A stretch of DNA of 64,000 nucleotides, from contig NZ_BLAE01000003.1 of assembly GCF_009687865.1 (NCBI RefSeq), positions 142,364 to 206,363 on the forward strand. Direction: 5' to 3'. The DNA comes from Acrocarpospora macrocephala (lineage in GTDB: Bacteria > Actinomycetota > Actinomycetes > Streptosporangiales > Streptosporangiaceae). Positions 35,753 through 44,291 of this stretch are shown in pieces. Each line of letters begins with the position of its first letter. Position 1 is the first letter of the stretch. The notes under the pieces were generated by a model. It made no database searches. It was given only the letters and a program-made list of their open reading frames with translations, and was not told the DNA's origin. The position numbers were made by a program, and so were the translations under genes.

Positions 35753-36068
35753 TTGAAGATGTCACAGGTCCAATTATTCCCCACATGAATAGAGCTCGAA
35801 TTCGCGCGCGTCCTCGGTGAATTCGGTTTCCTTCTTCGGGGCAGCCTCCATTCACGCGTCGATATGAGAGAGGTTGGGCGGTGCCTTCTGCGAATCACCG
35901 CACAGCGTTAAGAGACAATGGGTTGCCCGGTCCTGTCAACCTTTCAGATTCTGAACATGAAAGTTTCCGGGGGGCCTTGCCGTGAACATTCGCGGGGGGT
36001 GGCCGGGCCGATGCGAGAGGTAATCGCACGAGGCCATGGGCGTATTACGACCGGCGCTGGGCCGTCGA
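35753..36068. other. Non-coding spacer between AraC and ParB-type regulators
   Basis: About 315 bases with no convincing gene on either strand; the short open frames lack ribosome sites and family similarity. The part near 35760-35960 is distinctly AT-richer than surrounding genes, as expected for a regulatory region. Confidence 0.5.
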
Positions 36069-37007
36069 TCAGCCGGGATTCTCCCGGCGCTGGAGCTCGG
36101 TCGCGAACTGGCCCCACGCCTCGGCGCAGTCGCGGGCCAGCCTCGCCACCGAGTCGGCGCAGTGCGGCGGCACGGCGTCGACCAGGTCCTGCCAGTCCCC
36201 GACGGCGATCGACCGGGAGTGCAGCAGCCGCAGCAGCTCGCGGCCCGGGTCGGTCAGCCGCAGGGACGGGTCCTTCCGCAGCGTCTGCAGGATGCTCGGG
36301 GAGTCCTTCGGCTCCGGGCGGGCCGGCGCCGGCGGTATCCTGGCCGGCTGGGTCAGGGCCGGGTCGTTGCCCCTGAGCAGACGATGACGCACGTCGTGGG
36401 CGGTGCCGAGGGAGACGCCCGCGGCCCTGGCGATCTCGCGGATGGACGCCTCGGGATTGGCCGCGATCACCTCGGAGGCCCGGCGCCGGCCCGCCCCGCC
36501 GTCCAGCGGGCGCAACCGCCCGTCCACGCCGAGCCGCTCGTTCGACCGCGGCGAGTCCGCACTCGAACGGCGGCGCACCGCGCCGACCGTCTTGGCGGCC
36601 AGCCCGGCGCAGGCGGCGATGGCACGATCGGAGAGCATCGGGTGCGAGGCGATGATGCGCTCCGCGGCCGCCTTCCGGTCCGCCAGCGAGAGCGGCAGCC
36701 CGTGGGCCACGTTCTCCTGGACGGCGCGGACGAACGCGTCCGCCTCGCTGCCGTCGAAGAAGCGCACCTCGATGGTGTCCTGGCCGCGCATCGCGGCGGC
36801 CCGCACCCGGTGCATGCCGTCGATCACGCGCATCGTCTGCCGGTGCACGAGGATCGGCGGGAGCGCGGTCTCCAGGCCCGCGAGCCGGATCAGATGATCG
36901 GCGTCCTCGCCCGCCAGCCGCGGCGAATCCGCAGGCCGGAGCGAAGCCAGCTGGACCAGGCAGGGTGCGTCGAGCCCGCCTGCCGGAGAATCAGGCGCAC
37001 GTATCAT
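36069..37007 (-). CDS. StrR-like ParB-domain transcriptional activator
   Basis: 312 residues. The N-terminal ParB/Srx-like domain reads LASLRPADSPRLAGEDADHL, LPPILVHRQTMRVIDGMHRVRAA, IEVRFFDGSEADAFVRAVQENVAHGLPLS. The centre and C-terminus carry helix-turn-helix segments (SDRAIAACAGLAAKTVGAVRRR; SIREIARAAGVSLGTAHDVRHRLL). This is the layout of StrR and the glycopeptide Bbr-type activators, which switch on antibiotic operons. ATG at 37007 has GGAGG six bases upstream; the longer frame to 37265 is not family-like. It is divergent from the DUF5987/GMC operon and separated by 256 bases, so it probably binds that gap and other cluster promoters. Confidence 0.88.
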   Translation of the reverse strand: MIRAPDSPAGGLDAPCLVQLASLRPADSPRLAGEDADHLIRLAGLETALPPILVHRQTMRVIDGMHRVRAAAMRGQDTIEVRFFDGSEADAFVRAVQENVAHGLPLSLADRKAAAERIIASHPMLSDRAIAACAGLAAKTVGAVRRRSSADSPRSNERLGVDGRLRPLDGGAGRRRASEVIAANPEASIREIARAAGVSLGTAHDVRHRLLRGNDPALTQPARIPPAPARPEPKDSPSILQTLRKDPSLRLTDPGRELLRLLHSRSIAVGDWQDLVDAVPPHCADSVARLARDCAEAWGQFATELQRRENPG

Positions 37008-37170
37008 CGGCCACCTCCACCGGCACGCGGCACACGTGACGGTTCCGAGTAGGACGGGTCCCCGGCCCCTCCCCACGGGGGGCTGATCTTTGCAAAATAC
37101 CCCGGGCTCGCGCGCACCGGAACCCCGGGAGCCGCCGCGGTCTGAACGCTCGGTGAGGACGGCATTTCGG

Positions 37171-37204
37171 AAGATGCATCGCAATCGGTGCTGAAACGAC
37201 GATG
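37171..37204 (+). promoter_or_regulatory. Putative ECF-type promoter before DUF5987/GMC operon
   Basis: ACGGCA, six bases, AAGATGC (37171-37177), 19 bases, CGACGATG (37197-37204), 59 bases before ATG 37264. It is nearly the same as the element before the epoxide hydrolase at 47369. Confidence 0.5.
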
Positions 37205-37263
37205 TGGGAGTTCGATCGCGCGCGTCCACATGCCGACTCCACGGTACAAACGGGAGTAACCTC

Positions 37264-37830
37264 ATGCGATCCGACTTATCCCATCAAACCAACCAAAACA
37301 TGACGCTAGAGGCGTTCGCCGACACGATCGTTCCCGGTGAGAAGCGGTTTCCGGACGACATCGCGGTGGCCGGCGCCTCCTCAGGCGGCGGCGCGGTCGC
37401 GGCCGGCGCGCTCGAACTCCTGGCCGACCCGGCCACCGGCATCGCCGACGACCTCGGCGCGTTCGCGGATCTGATCAACGAGCACGCCCGGGCGTACGCA
37501 GCCGAGCACGGCCTGACCCCCGACCCGGAGCTGCCGCCGCTGGTCGGCCTGTCCTTCGCCGACCGGACCGCGCTGATCCGGCACCTGACCTCGCCCACCC
37601 ACCCGGAACGCGAGATCTGGATCCTGGTCGCCCTGTTCAGCAACATGGCCTTCGACACCGGGGCCCACCTGCACACCGTCGACGCGATGGCGGCCGGTCA
37701 CCCGGGCCTGGCCGCGATGGGCTTCGCCCAGCCGGACGCCGACGGGCTGTGGCGGTTCCCGGACTACTCCTACGGCCGCGAGCTGGCACACCTCCATCCG
37801 GGCACGACCTCATCGGGGAGCCCCGCATGA
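37264..37830 (+). CDS. DUF5987-like / gluconate-dehydrogenase subunit 3-like protein
   Basis: A 188-residue, mostly helical protein (LEAFADTIVPGEKRFPDD at the start, RTALIRHLTSPTHPEREIWIL, LFSNMAFDTGAHLHTVDAMA). It resembles small partner subunits of GMC-type flavoproteins and the DUF5987 proteins seen with them. ATG 37264 is used; the frame continues upstream without support. It overlaps the GMC gene by four bases (ATGA), implying a fixed partnership. In nine-membered enediyne clusters an unknown protein (E8-type) accompanies the E9 oxidoreductase; equivalence is likely from context but not tested. Confidence 0.7.
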   Translation: MRSDLSHQTNQNMTLEAFADTIVPGEKRFPDDIAVAGASSGGGAVAAGALELLADPATGIADDLGAFADLINEHARAYAAEHGLTPDPELPPLVGLSFADRTALIRHLTSPTHPEREIWILVALFSNMAFDTGAHLHTVDAMAAGHPGLAAMGFAQPDADGLWRFPDYSYGRELAHLHPGTTSSGSPA

Positions 37831-39482
37831 CAGAAAGTAACGGCACAGAACGTGTCGACGTGCTCATCGTCGGGAGCGGGTTCGGCGGCGCGATCGCGGC
37901 CTACCACCTGGCCGCCGGCGGGGCCAGCGTCCTGGTCCTGGAACGCGGGCCCTGGCTGGAGGGCGAGGACTTCGACCACGACTTCAAGCTCGGCTCCTCC
38001 TACACCCGGATCTTCGACTTCGTGGTCGGCGACGGCATGAGCCTGCTCGGCGGCAACTGCGTCGGCGGCGGCAGCGTGGTCTACTTCGCCGCGATGCCGC
38101 GCGCCCCCCGGTTCGTCTTCGACCGGCAGGGCTCGATCGGCCGCCGGATGTGGCCGGCCTCGGTGACCAGGGACACCCTCGACCCCTGGTACGACCGCGT
38201 CACCGAATCCCTCCCGGTCACCCGCCAGGACTGGAACGACGTCACCTACTCCGGCGGCCTGTTCGCCGCGGCCTGCGCGCACGCCGGGCGCACCGCCAAC
38301 CCGGTGCCGGTGGCCATCGACGCGAGCAAGTGCACCAACTGCAACTGGATGATGGCGGGCTGCAGGTTCGACGCCAAACGGTCGCTGCTCTTCAACTACC
38401 TGCCCGCCGCGCTCGCGCACGGCGCCCGGATCCGGCCGATGCACGAGGTGCAGAAGCTCACCCGCAACACCGACGGCGGCTACCGGGTGCACTACAACGT
38501 CATCGACGACTCCGACTACCGGATCACCGCAGGGAGCGGCAGCATCGACGCCAAGATCGTCGTGCTGGCGGCCGGGGCCGGGGCCACGCCGGTGATCCTG
38601 CAGCGGTCCGAGCCGGACCTCGGGAAGATGCCGCACGCGGTCGGGCGGTACTTCTCCGGCAACGGGGAGCGGCTGAACACCGCGATACTCGACGAGGATC
38701 GGGTGCGCGACCTGCTCGGCCTGGCCAAACCGGACGGCGTGCCGTACGCGGCGTCCCAGGTCGGGAAGGGCCCGTGCGTGGCCAGCTGGGACCGTCTGGA
38801 CGGCGCGCGGCCCGAGTACACCCGGTACTCGCTGGAGCAGCTCTACTTCCCGCCCGGGTTCGGCACCATCCTGGCGCAGGTCCCGGACGCGACCGGGCCG
38901 AGCTGGTTCGGGGCCGAGAAGAAGGAGATCGTCCGGCGCTGGCAGTCCTGGCTGACCATCTTCGCGATGACCGAAGACGACAACGAGGGCGTCTTCGGCC
39001 CGCCGCCGGCCACCGGGAACGCGATGCGGATCTCCCAGCAGATGCTCGGGCGCGGTCCCATCCGGTACGACCCGACTCCGAACACCCTGCGGGGCTGGGC
39101 GCTGGCCGACGCCGACGTGAAGGACATCATGGAGCGGGACGGCCTGTCCCGGGTGATGCCGTGGACCAACGACGTGGTCGGCGCGTACACCGTGCATCCG
39201 CTGGCGTCCTGCCGGATCGGCGACGACCCGGCCACCTCGGCCCTGGACGACCGGCACGAGTTGCGCGGCCATCCGGGCATCTTCGTCACCGACGGATCGG
39301 CGGTGCCGGGCGCGCTGACCGTCAACCCCGCGCTCACCATCGCCGCGCTGGCCGAGCGGGCCATGCCCGGCATCGTGGCGGCGGCCCGGGCGCGTGGCGT
39401 GAACGTGAGTTACGGCGCCCCCGCTCCGGACGGCGCCACCTCGGCGCGCAACGCGGTGCTCCCGCTGCTCGTCCGGGACTGA
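37827..39482 (+). CDS. GMC-family flavin oxidoreductase (E9-like)
   Basis: A 551-residue FAD enzyme: dinucleotide motif VLIVGSGFGGAIAAYHL, GGNCVGGGSVVYFAAMPRAP, and the C-terminal GMC catalytic pair, His in VHPLASCRIG and Asn in ALTVNPALTIAALAE. A Cys-rich segment CTNCNWMMAGC occurs near residues 171-181, as in cholesterol-oxidase-like members, and might bind metal or form disulfides. GMC enzymes oxidise alcohols or desaturate; SgcE9-type enzymes occur in nine-membered enediyne clusters. It is coupled to the upstream DUF5987 gene. Confidence 0.88.
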   Translation: MTESNGTERVDVLIVGSGFGGAIAAYHLAAGGASVLVLERGPWLEGEDFDHDFKLGSSYTRIFDFVVGDGMSLLGGNCVGGGSVVYFAAMPRAPRFVFDRQGSIGRRMWPASVTRDTLDPWYDRVTESLPVTRQDWNDVTYSGGLFAAACAHAGRTANPVPVAIDASKCTNCNWMMAGCRFDAKRSLLFNYLPAALAHGARIRPMHEVQKLTRNTDGGYRVHYNVIDDSDYRITAGSGSIDAKIVVLAAGAGATPVILQRSEPDLGKMPHAVGRYFSGNGERLNTAILDEDRVRDLLGLAKPDGVPYAASQVGKGPCVASWDRLDGARPEYTRYSLEQLYFPPGFGTILAQVPDATGPSWFGAEKKEIVRRWQSWLTIFAMTEDDNEGVFGPPPATGNAMRISQQMLGRGPIRYDPTPNTLRGWALADADVKDIMERDGLSRVMPWTNDVVGAYTVHPLASCRIGDDPATSALDDRHELRGHPGIFVTDGSAVPGALTVNPALTIAALAERAMPGIVAAARARGVNVSYGAPAPDGATSARNAVLPLLVRD

Positions 39483-39493
39483 GCACAGCAGAA

Positions 39494-39531
39494 GACCGGG
39501 GGCAGCACTCACAGAGATGCGGCCCCCGGTC
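39494..39531 (+). terminator. Hairpin after the GMC gene
   Basis: Ten-base arms GACCGGGGGC and GCCCCCGGTC separated by 18 bases, 12 bases after the GMC stop. It may attenuate read-through into the SgcJ-like gene rather than end the operon completely. Confidence 0.6.
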
Positions 39532-39577
39532 ACGGATGGCAACGTCAAAAGAGACCACCCCACCGAAAGGCACGACA

Positions 39578-39970
39578 ATGACCACTGCCCCATCCCGTGG
39601 CGCGGAACAGGCCCCCGGCAAGATCGTCGCCGCGTGGGCCAAGAACGACGGCGACGCCTTCGCGGCCGCCTGCACCGAGGACGCCAGCCTGATCCTGCCG
39701 GGCGTCTACCTGAAGAGCCGCGCGGAGATCCGCGACTTCATGACCGCCGCCTACACCGGCCCGTTCAAGGGGACCCGGGTGCACGGCGACCCGCTCAGCC
39801 TGCGCTACCTCAGCGACGACGTCGCCGTGATCGTCACCCAGGGCGGCGTGCTGCACCCGGGCGACGAGAAGGTCACCCCCGAGCGGGAGATCCGGGCGAC
39901 CTGGGTGCTGACCAGGAAAGACGAGGGCTGGCTGATCGCCGCCTACCAGAACACCCCCACCGCGGCCTGA
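39578..39970 (+). CDS. SgcJ/EcaC-family (SnoaL-like) protein
   Basis: A 130-residue NTF2-fold protein: IVAAWAKNDGDAFAAACTEDASLILPGVYLKSRAEIRDFM, then VIVTQGGVLHPGDEKVTPEREIRATWVLTRKDEGWLIAAYQNTP. This is the SgcJ/EcaC family, named after the C-1027 cluster gene and common in enediyne loci. ATG 39578 follows GAAAGG. The exact chemistry is unknown; SnoaL-fold proteins act as cyclases or isomerases. It is followed at once by a P450. Confidence 0.85.
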   Translation: MTTAPSRGAEQAPGKIVAAWAKNDGDAFAAACTEDASLILPGVYLKSRAEIRDFMTAAYTGPFKGTRVHGDPLSLRYLSDDVAVIVTQGGVLHPGDEKVTPEREIRATWVLTRKDEGWLIAAYQNTPTAA

Positions 39971-39989
39971 CCGAATCCCGGAGATCACG

Positions 39990-41234
39990 ATGCAGGAGAA
40001 CAAGTGCCCCGTCGCCCTCGACCCGACCGGCCGTGACTTCCACGGGGAGGCGGCGCGGCTGCGCGCGCAGGGCCCGGCGACCCAGGTCGAGCTGCCCGGC
40101 GGCGTGGTGGTGTGGGACGTCAACAGCTACGCCGTGGCCAAGAAGCTGCTGGCCGACCCGCGGGTGACCAAGAGCGCCCGCAACCACTGGCCGGCGTTCT
40201 ACACCGGGCAGGTCCCCCAGGACTGGGAGCTGATCAGCTGGGTGGCGATGGACAACATGGTCACCGCGTACGGCAAGAACCACCAGCGCCTGCGCAAGCT
40301 GGTCTCCAGGGCGTTCACCCCGCGCCGGTCCGAGGCCATCCGGCCGAGGATCGAGGAGCTGGTCGGCGAGCTGCTCGACGGGCTGGCCGCCGCCGCCCCC
40401 GGCGAGATCGTGGACCTGCGGGAACGGTTCGCCTACCCGCTGCCGGCCCGGCTGGTGGCGGACCTGATCGGCCTGCCGGAGGCGGCCCGCCGCAAGGCCA
40501 ACGAGGTCATCGACATGATGGTGAACACCACCGTCACGCCGGAGGAGGCGCAGGCCACGCTGATGGGCTGGCGGATGGCGATGGAGGACCTGATCGCGGC
40601 CAAGCGGGCGACGCCCGGCGAGGACATGACCAGCGACCTGATCGCCGCCCAGGAGGAGGACGGCTCCCGCCTCAACGACGGCGAGCTGGCCGACACCATC
40701 TTCGCCATCCTGGGCGCGGGCTCGGAGACCACGATCAACTTCATGGACAACGCGGTCACCCTCCTGCTCACCCACCCCGAGCAGCGCGAGCTGCTCATGT
40801 CGGGCAAGGTCACCTGGACCGACATGATCGAGGAGACCCTCCGGGTGGAGTCGCCCCTCGGCCACCTGCCGCTCCGGTACGCGGTCGAGGACATCGACCT
40901 CGGCGACGGCGTGGTGATCCCGCAGGGCGACCCGATCCTGATCAACTACAGCGGCGCCGGGCGCGACCCGGCCCTGCACGGCGACTCGGCCGAGGCGTTC
41001 GACCTCACCCGCGAGAACAAGGAGCACATCTCGTTCGGGTACGGCGTGCACTACTGCCTCGGCGCCTCGCTGGCCCGCCTGCTGGCGACCATCGGCCTGA
41101 CCCGGCTGTGGGAGCGGTTCCCCGACATGACCCTCGCGGTCGAGCCGGGCGAACTCCAGCCCCTGCCCACGTTCATCATGAACGGCCACCGCTCGCTGCC
41201 GGTCCGCCTCAGCCGCGTGCCCGCCACCGTTTAG
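39990..41234 (+). CDS. Cytochrome P450 (CYP107-like)
   Basis: A 414-residue bacterial P450: I-helix ILGAGSETTINFMD (about residues 240-252), ExxR in EETLR and heme loop FGYGVHYCLGASLARL with Cys356. The I-helix Ala-Gly-x-Glu-Thr set is intact. It is unlike the 454-residue P450 at 33507 and so probably catalyses a different tailoring hydroxylation. It begins 20 bases after the SgcJ-like gene and ends 11 bases before the flavin monooxygenase, so these belong to one operon. Confidence 0.92.
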   Translation: MQENKCPVALDPTGRDFHGEAARLRAQGPATQVELPGGVVVWDVNSYAVAKKLLADPRVTKSARNHWPAFYTGQVPQDWELISWVAMDNMVTAYGKNHQRLRKLVSRAFTPRRSEAIRPRIEELVGELLDGLAAAAPGEIVDLRERFAYPLPARLVADLIGLPEAARRKANEVIDMMVNTTVTPEEAQATLMGWRMAMEDLIAAKRATPGEDMTSDLIAAQEEDGSRLNDGELADTIFAILGAGSETTINFMDNAVTLLLTHPEQRELLMSGKVTWTDMIEETLRVESPLGHLPLRYAVEDIDLGDGVVIPQGDPILINYSGAGRDPALHGDSAEAFDLTRENKEHISFGYGVHYCLGASLARLLATIGLTRLWERFPDMTLAVEPGELQPLPTFIMNGHRSLPVRLSRVPATV

Positions 41235-41245
41235 GGAGTCCCAAG

Positions 41246-42430
41246 GTGCACACAACCGAGATACCCCAGCGCGCGGAGATGCTCCGCCGGGCCACCGACC
41301 TGGTCCCGCTGATCAGGGACCGCGCCCCCGGCGCCGAGCACCTGCGGCGGATGGACGACGACGTGATCAACGCGCTGATCGAGACCGGCATCCTGAAGAT
41401 GCGGGTCCCGGTCCGCTACGGCGGCTTCGAGTCCGACACCCGCAGCCTGGTCGACGTCGGCATCCAGCTCGGCCGGGGCGACGGCGCGGTCGGGTTCACC
41501 GTCGCGCTCTGGTGGATCACCTCCTGGATCGTCGGCCTGTTCCCCGACCCGGTCCAGGACGAGGTCTGGGGCAGCGACCCCGACGTCCTGGTCTGCGGCA
41601 CCCTCGCCCCGACCGGGATGGCGGCCGCCGTGGACGGCGGCATCCTGGTCAACGGCCGGTGGGCGTTCAACAGCGGCGCCGCGCACAGCCAGTGGAAGAT
41701 GCTGTCCGCGGTGCTGACCACCCCGGACGGCGGCGGCGAGCCGGTCATGGCACTGGTGCCGATCAAGGACATCCAGGTCGTGGACGACTGGCACGTGGCC
41801 GGGCTGCGCGCCACCGGCAGCGTGTCGATGGTGGCCGACAACCTGTTCATCCCGCAGGACCGGGTGATCGCCATCGCGCCGCTGATGATGCAGCAGTACG
41901 CGTCCAAGCTCAACGCGGACCGGCCGATCTACCGGTGCCCGATGATCCCGGCCGCGTCCGCGTCCACGATCGGCAAGGTGGCCGGGCTGATGATGAACGC
42001 CAGGGAGGCGTTCTTCGAGCGGCTGCCCGGCCGGGGCATCACCTACTCCGGCTACGGCGACCAACGGGAGGCCCCGCGCACCCACCACCAGGTGGCCGAG
42101 GCCGCGATGAAGATCGACGAGGCCGAGTTCCACGCCTACCGGCTGGCCGACCTGGTCGACGCCAAGTGCGCCAATGGCGAGACCTGGTCGGTGACCGAGC
42201 GGGCGCTGGCCCGGGTCGCGATGGGCCGGGTCTGCCAGCTGGCCCACGACGCCATCGGCATCTACAACACGGCGAGCGGCGGTTCCTCGATCTTCGAGTC
42301 GGTCCCGATCCAGCGGATCGTCCGGGACATGGAAGCGATCAACCTGCACGCCCTGAACCACCCGAACACCAACATGGAGCTGTACGGCCGGGTGCTCTGC
42401 GGCCTCGAGCCCGACAGCCCCTACCTGTAG
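41246..42430 (+). CDS. Acyl-CoA dehydrogenase-fold flavin monooxygenase 1
   Basis: 394 residues, acyl-CoA-dehydrogenase fold. Sequence blocks: MRVPVRYGGFESDTRSLVDVGIQLGRGDGAVGFTVALWW, LVNGRWAFNSGAAHSQW, GLRATGSVSMVADNLFIP, TASGGSSIFESVPIQRIVRDMEAINLHAL. The last block belongs to the HsaA/DnmZ-like group D monooxygenases, which use reduced flavin from a separate reductase (candidate 32999-33493) to hydroxylate aromatic or amino-sugar substrates. GTG 41246 has GGGAG upstream. The paralogue at 48692 shares all blocks. A true acyl-CoA substrate is less likely. Confidence 0.82.
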   Translation: MHTTEIPQRAEMLRRATDLVPLIRDRAPGAEHLRRMDDDVINALIETGILKMRVPVRYGGFESDTRSLVDVGIQLGRGDGAVGFTVALWWITSWIVGLFPDPVQDEVWGSDPDVLVCGTLAPTGMAAAVDGGILVNGRWAFNSGAAHSQWKMLSAVLTTPDGGGEPVMALVPIKDIQVVDDWHVAGLRATGSVSMVADNLFIPQDRVIAIAPLMMQQYASKLNADRPIYRCPMIPAASASTIGKVAGLMMNAREAFFERLPGRGITYSGYGDQREAPRTHHQVAEAAMKIDEAEFHAYRLADLVDAKCANGETWSVTERALARVAMGRVCQLAHDAIGIYNTASGGSSIFESVPIQRIVRDMEAINLHALNHPNTNMELYGRVLCGLEPDSPYL

Positions 42431-42436
42431 AGACCG

Positions 42437-42486
42437 GAACGACGAGAGTCCAGACCCGCCGGTGTGGGTCTGGACTCTCGCCGTTC
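42437..42486. terminator. Strong bidirectional terminator
   Basis: A perfect 15-base stem CGAGAGTCCAGACCC / GGGTCTGGACTCTCG around an 8-base loop extends past one mismatch to 21 pairs. It lies between the convergent stops of the monooxygenase and the second ABC exporter pair. Confidence 0.9.
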
Positions 42487-42506
42487 GGGGATTTCCAGGC
42501 GTGGCT

Positions 42507-44291
42507 TCAGCTGTACGCCCTCGCTTGCAGGGCGAACAGTTCGGAGTAGAGGCCGCCGGAGGCGGCCAGGTCGGCATGGGACCCGGATTCGACGACCCGG
42601 CCGTCCCGCACGACGATGATCAGGTCGGCCATCCGGACGGTGGAGAAACGATGCGACACGAACAGCGTGATGGCGCCGGTGGCCGCGCTGACCCGCCTGG
42701 CCTGCTCGGCGTACTGCTCGAACAGGGCGTGCTCGGCCTGCGGGTCCAGCGCCGAGGTGGGTTCGTCGAGCACCAGCAGCAACGGCGCGGACCGCATCAG
42801 CGCCCGGCCGAGCGCCAGCTTCTGCCACTGGCCGCCGGACAGCTCGGCGCCGTCGGCGTAGGTCTTGCCCAGCTGCGTGCGCAGCCCGTCGTCCAGCTGC
42901 TCCAGCACGTCGTCGGCCTGGGCGCGGGAGAGCGCCGCCAGGATCGCGGCCTCGTCGCCGGCCCGGGGCAGGTCGCCCACGCCGACGGTCTCCCCGGCGG
43001 GGAACTCGTAGCGGATGAAGTCCTGGAATCCGGCCGCGACCCGTTCCCGCCAGGCGGGCATCGGGACCCGGCTCAGGTCGACGCCGTCGGCCAGGACCTG
43101 GCCGCGGGTCGGCTGGTAGAACCCGCACAGCAGTTTGACCAGGGTGGTCTTGCCCGCGCCGTTCTCGCCGACGATGGCGACCGTGCTCCCGGCGGGCAGC
43201 TTGAGGTTCACCTCGCCCAGCACCGGGGTCCCGGTGCCGGGGTAGGTGAACGACACGTCCCGCAGGGTGATCCCGTCGCGCAGCCGGTCGGGCGGCGACT
43301 GATCGGGCCGGCTCGGTCCGGTCGCGGTGACGACCTCGGTGAGCCCGGCCAGCCTGCGGTACGCGGCGGCCATGCGCTGCAGGTCCTGCAGCAGCGTGAC
43401 GGCGGTGGTGACCTGCTGGTTCACCTGCGCGGCGAGCGCGATGACGAGCACCACGTCGCCGACGCCCCGCCGCCCGGTGATCGCGTCCCTGACCACCAGG
43501 AGGACCGCGCCGACGTAGGCCAGCGCGAAGACGATCTGCCCGGCCGCGCGCACCCAGGTCGCGGCCAGCTGCGCGCGGACCAGGCCGCGCGTGGCGGTCG
43601 CCCACAGCGTGCGGTGCCGTCCGCGCAGCTCGCCGGCCAGCCGGAACACCCGCAGCTCGCCCGCGAGCCTGGCCGAGGTGGTCAGGTGGAACAGGTTGAG
43701 CGCGACCCGGGTGGGTTCGGCGGTGCCGGTTCTGGCCCGGTCGCTGATCCGCTCGGCGATCCGGCCGGTCAGCAGCGGCGGGAAGGCGGCCAGCGGGAGC
43801 AGCAGCAGCCACGGGTTGACCTTGGCCAGCAGCACGGCGGTGAGCGCGACGGCCAGCAGCAGGCCGGCGCTGGTGAGCAGGGCCTCCAGGCCGACCCGGA
43901 ACTGGCGGGCCTCGCGCTGCAGCACGGTGAGGGTGTCGGCGTGCTCGGGCCGCTCGTGGTGCTCGATCCCGGCCGAGCCGTTGGAGAGCGTGATGAGCTG
44001 CTCGGCGAAGTCGAGCTCGGCCAGCTCGGAGAGTTCGAAGTAGGCCAGGTGGGCGAAGTGCCCGAAGGTGAGGGCGGCGACGGCGAGCGCGGCCACGCTC
44101 ACCCCGGCCCAGGCCGCGGCGGCGGTGTCGCCCGCGATGACCGCGCCGGTCATCCAGGCCAGGGCGGCGGCGAGGGCGGGGGCGGCCACCGCGCCGGACA
44201 CCATCAGGATCACCGAGACGACCGTCTTGCGGCGGTCCATCCGCCAGGCCGTCGTGATCATCTTCAGCGCGCCGATCCGCAGGTCTCTCAT
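42507..44291 (-). CDS. ABC exporter half-transporter B (copy 2)
   Basis: A 594-residue exporter half with Walker A GENGAGKTT, signature LSGGQWQKLALGRALM, Walker B LLLVLDEPTSALD and VSHRFSTVR. Nearly every block matches the 17682 protein, including KMITTAWRMDRRKT at the N-terminus and LYSELFALQARAYS at the end. The start (ATG at 44291) overlaps its partner's stop by four bases. It is on the opposite strand to copy 1. Confidence 0.88.
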   Translation of the reverse strand: MRDLRIGALKMITTAWRMDRRKTVVSVILMVSGAVAAPALAAALAWMTGAVIAGDTAAAAWAGVSVAALAVAALTFGHFAHLAYFELSELAELDFAEQLITLSNGSAGIEHHERPEHADTLTVLQREARQFRVGLEALLTSAGLLLAVALTAVLLAKVNPWLLLLPLAAFPPLLTGRIAERISDRARTGTAEPTRVALNLFHLTTSARLAGELRVFRLAGELRGRHRTLWATATRGLVRAQLAATWVRAAGQIVFALAYVGAVLLVVRDAITGRRGVGDVVLVIALAAQVNQQVTTAVTLLQDLQRMAAAYRRLAGLTEVVTATGPSRPDQSPPDRLRDGITLRDVSFTYPGTGTPVLGEVNLKLPAGSTVAIVGENGAGKTTLVKLLCGFYQPTRGQVLADGVDLSRVPMPAWRERVAAGFQDFIRYEFPAGETVGVGDLPRAGDEAAILAALSRAQADDVLEQLDDGLRTQLGKTYADGAELSGGQWQKLALGRALMRSAPLLLVLDEPTSALDPQAEHALFEQYAEQARRVSAATGAITLFVSHRFSTVRMADLIIVVRDGRVVESGSHADLAASGGLYSELFALQARAYS

